A DNA stretch of 5,311 bases, from contig JPUR01000178.1 of NCBI GenBank assembly GCA_001321835.1, forward strand, positions 1 through 5,311, read 5' to 3'. The notes under the pieces were generated by a model. It was given only the letters and a program-made list of their open reading frames with translations. It made no database searches and was not told the DNA's origin. Below are positions 5,278-5,311 of this stretch, piece by piece (the stretch's first letter is position 1; the number at the start of each line of letters is the position of its first letter). The DNA comes from Marinosulfonomonas sp. PRT-SC04 (GTDB lineage: Bacteria; Pseudomonadota; Alphaproteobacteria; Rhodobacterales; Rhodobacteraceae). Both the position numbers and the translations under genes were made by a program.

Positions 5278-5311
5278 TTGCATTATCCTGTCTGCCTAAC
5301 GCCAAATCTGG
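5278..5311 (-). promoter_or_regulatory. Leader of the sigma-factor operon (partial)
   Basis: These 34 bases upstream of the sigma gene contain its AGGA ribosome-binding site (5289-5286) and the palindrome-like CCAAATCTGG (5302-5311). The window ends before any -35 element, so autoregulation cannot be judged. Confidence 0.4.

Noticed and set aside
1..5311. CRISPR array, tRNA or rRNA genes
   Set aside because: No regularly spaced repeats, cloverleaf or rRNA-like sequence were seen on either strand.

Overview
The window looks like chromosomal DNA of an alphaproteobacterium, most probably from the Rhodobacterales (Roseobacter group). This is an inference from gene content: a PleD-type diguanylate cyclase divergent from a DUF3572 gene, an HNOB (haem NO-binding) protein N-terminus of the type common in that group, and a sigma factor / small membrane protein / periplasmic metal-sensor-like cluster. 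Coding DNA is GC-rich and the pleD promoter region is clearly AT-rich. No database search was run.

Layout, left to right. Positions 1-608 are a damaged region. It holds a 58-codon minus-strand reading frame that starts as an HNOB protein but loses the family sequence after about 42 residues, then about 250 bases with no recognisable gene, then a short remnant of an IS3-family transposase OrfA. Next come a minus-strand HAD-family phosphatase (609-1295) and a divergent MarR-type regulator (1392-1856). The regulator's promoter is placed so that its mRNA should begin at or within a base of its ATG. A minus-strand DUF3572 protein (1995-2273) is then divergent from pleD (2366-3749). The pleD gene is interrupted by a single-base frameshift inside the GGDEF domain. 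The right third is a minus-strand operon transcribed toward pleD: an ECF-like sigma factor, a small single-pass membrane protein, and a membrane-anchored periplasmic sensor-like protein. Their junctions are an overlap and a 3-nt gap.

How the genes may work together. The three-gene operon has the same logic as known membrane-controlled sigma systems such as CnrYXH: cytoplasmic sigma factor, candidate membrane anti-sigma, periplasmic sensor. This is the most interesting functional hypothesis here, but the middle protein's anti-sigma role is inferred from position and topology only. The HAD/MarR pair may be linked through their shared 96-bp intergenic region. Two signalling genes, the HNOB gene and pleD, appear broken. 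A sequencing or assembly error cannot be excluded for the pleD single-base change.
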